DNA from: Candidatus Thioglobus sp.
GTDB taxonomy: Bacteria; Pseudomonadota; Gammaproteobacteria; PS1; Thioglobaceae
Assembly (NCBI GenBank): GCA_003978285.1
Contig: QOAB01000145.1
Location: 1 to 7,106 of the forward strand
DNA length: 7,106 bases
Direction: 5' to 3'
The position numbers were made by a program, and so were the translations under genes. The notes under the pieces were generated by a model. The model worked only from the letters and a program-made list of their open reading frames with translations, did no database searches and was not told the DNA's origin. Positions 6,830 through 7,106 of the stretch are shown piece by piece; positions within the stretch are counted from its first letter, which is position 1; every line of letters starts with the position of its first letter.

Positions 6830-7106
6830 TATGCATTTTCCTTTTCAAAATCTTTCATAAAACCAACCAATGAATCAATAGCGGCCTGAGGCATTGCATT
6901 GTAAATACTGGCGCGCATACCGCCCACTGAGCGATGACCTTTGAGTGTGATTAGATTCTGCGCTGATGACTTCTCTAAGAACAAACCATTTAGCTCTTCA
7001 TTGGCTAATAAGAACGGCACGTTCATCCATGAGCGGTATTTTTCCGCTACTGGATTTGAATAAAAATCAGAGCTATCAATCGCATCATAAAGCGTTTTTG
7101 CCTTGG
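6829..7106 (-). CDS. serC: Phosphoserine aminotransferase, C-terminal part
   Basis: Only the last 91 codons are in the window; the reading frame enters open from base 7104 and runs to the TAA at 6831-6829. SerC transaminates 3-phosphohydroxypyruvate to phosphoserine, the second serine step, and also acts in pyridoxine synthesis. Seen are [22 protein letters not shown], a LFLEKS segment, and the highly conserved [19 protein letters not shown], whose Arg and His residues bind substrate phosphate in this family. The PLP lysine lies outside the window. The ATG at 7026 is internal methionine, not a start, because family-specific sequence continues unbroken before it. It is the first visible gene of the operon and its stop overlaps the serA start by one base. 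Confidence 0.95.
   Translation of the reverse strand, partial: KAKTLYDAIDSSDFYSNPVAEKYRSWMNVPFLLANEELNGLFLEKSSAQNLITLKGHRSVGGMRASIYNAMPQAAIDSLVGFMKDFEKENA
6839..6842 (-). promoter_or_regulatory. Shine-Dalgarno site of serA inside serC
   Basis: AGGA on the minus strand, nine bases before the serA ATG at 6829 and within the last codons of serC. Together with the TAATG stop/start overlap it supports this serA start and translational coupling to serC. Confidence 0.6.

Noticed and set aside
7024..7026. ATG as a possible serC start or a short separate gene of 65 codons
   Set aside because: Family-specific SerC sequence continues in frame upstream to the window edge, so this Met is internal.

Overview
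The window looks like part of an AT-rich gammaproteobacterial chromosome. The PheA, SerC and AroA protein types, and the gene order from serC to aroA, are those of gammaproteobacteria. A DsrC-family gene and the low GC content point towards sulfur-oxidising lineages such as SUP05/Candidatus Thioglobus or related thiotrophic symbionts. That placement is an inference; no rRNA or other taxonomic marker is present.

Layout. (1) Bases 1-950, minus strand: signal peptidase I (lepB). The first base of the window falls in what is probably its stop codon. (2) Bases 966-1292, plus strand: a 108-residue DsrC/TusE-family protein, divergent from lepB, with a clear Shine-Dalgarno site. It contains no cysteine at all. 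(3) Bases 1312-1339: a strong hairpin with A and T tracts on its two sides, suited to terminating both converging transcripts. (4) Bases 1360-7106, all minus strand: a tightly packed operon, in transcription order serC (3' part only), serA, pheA, hisC, tyrA, aroA. Junctions are a 1-base TAATG overlap (serC/serA), 7 bases (serA/pheA), 4-base ATGA overlaps (pheA/hisC and hisC/tyrA) and 11 bases (tyrA/aroA). There is no non-coding stretch over 300 bases, and no RNA gene, insertion sequence or CRISPR array was seen.

How the genes work together. SerA and SerC catalyse the first two steps of serine synthesis from 3-phosphoglycerate. AroA makes EPSP, the precursor of chorismate. PheA converts chorismate to prephenate and on to phenylpyruvate, TyrA converts prephenate to 4-hydroxyphenylpyruvate, and the HisC-type aminotransferase between them can supply the final transamination to Phe and Tyr as well as, or instead of, histidinol-phosphate transamination. 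The operon is therefore a combined serine plus aromatic amino acid unit.

The parts most worth a second look are the cysteine-free DsrC homologue, the altered ESRP phenylalanine-binding motif in the PheA ACT domain, and the insertion of serA into the usual serC-pheA-hisC-tyrA-aroA order. I did not find a clearly new multi-gene system; most of the window is core metabolism.
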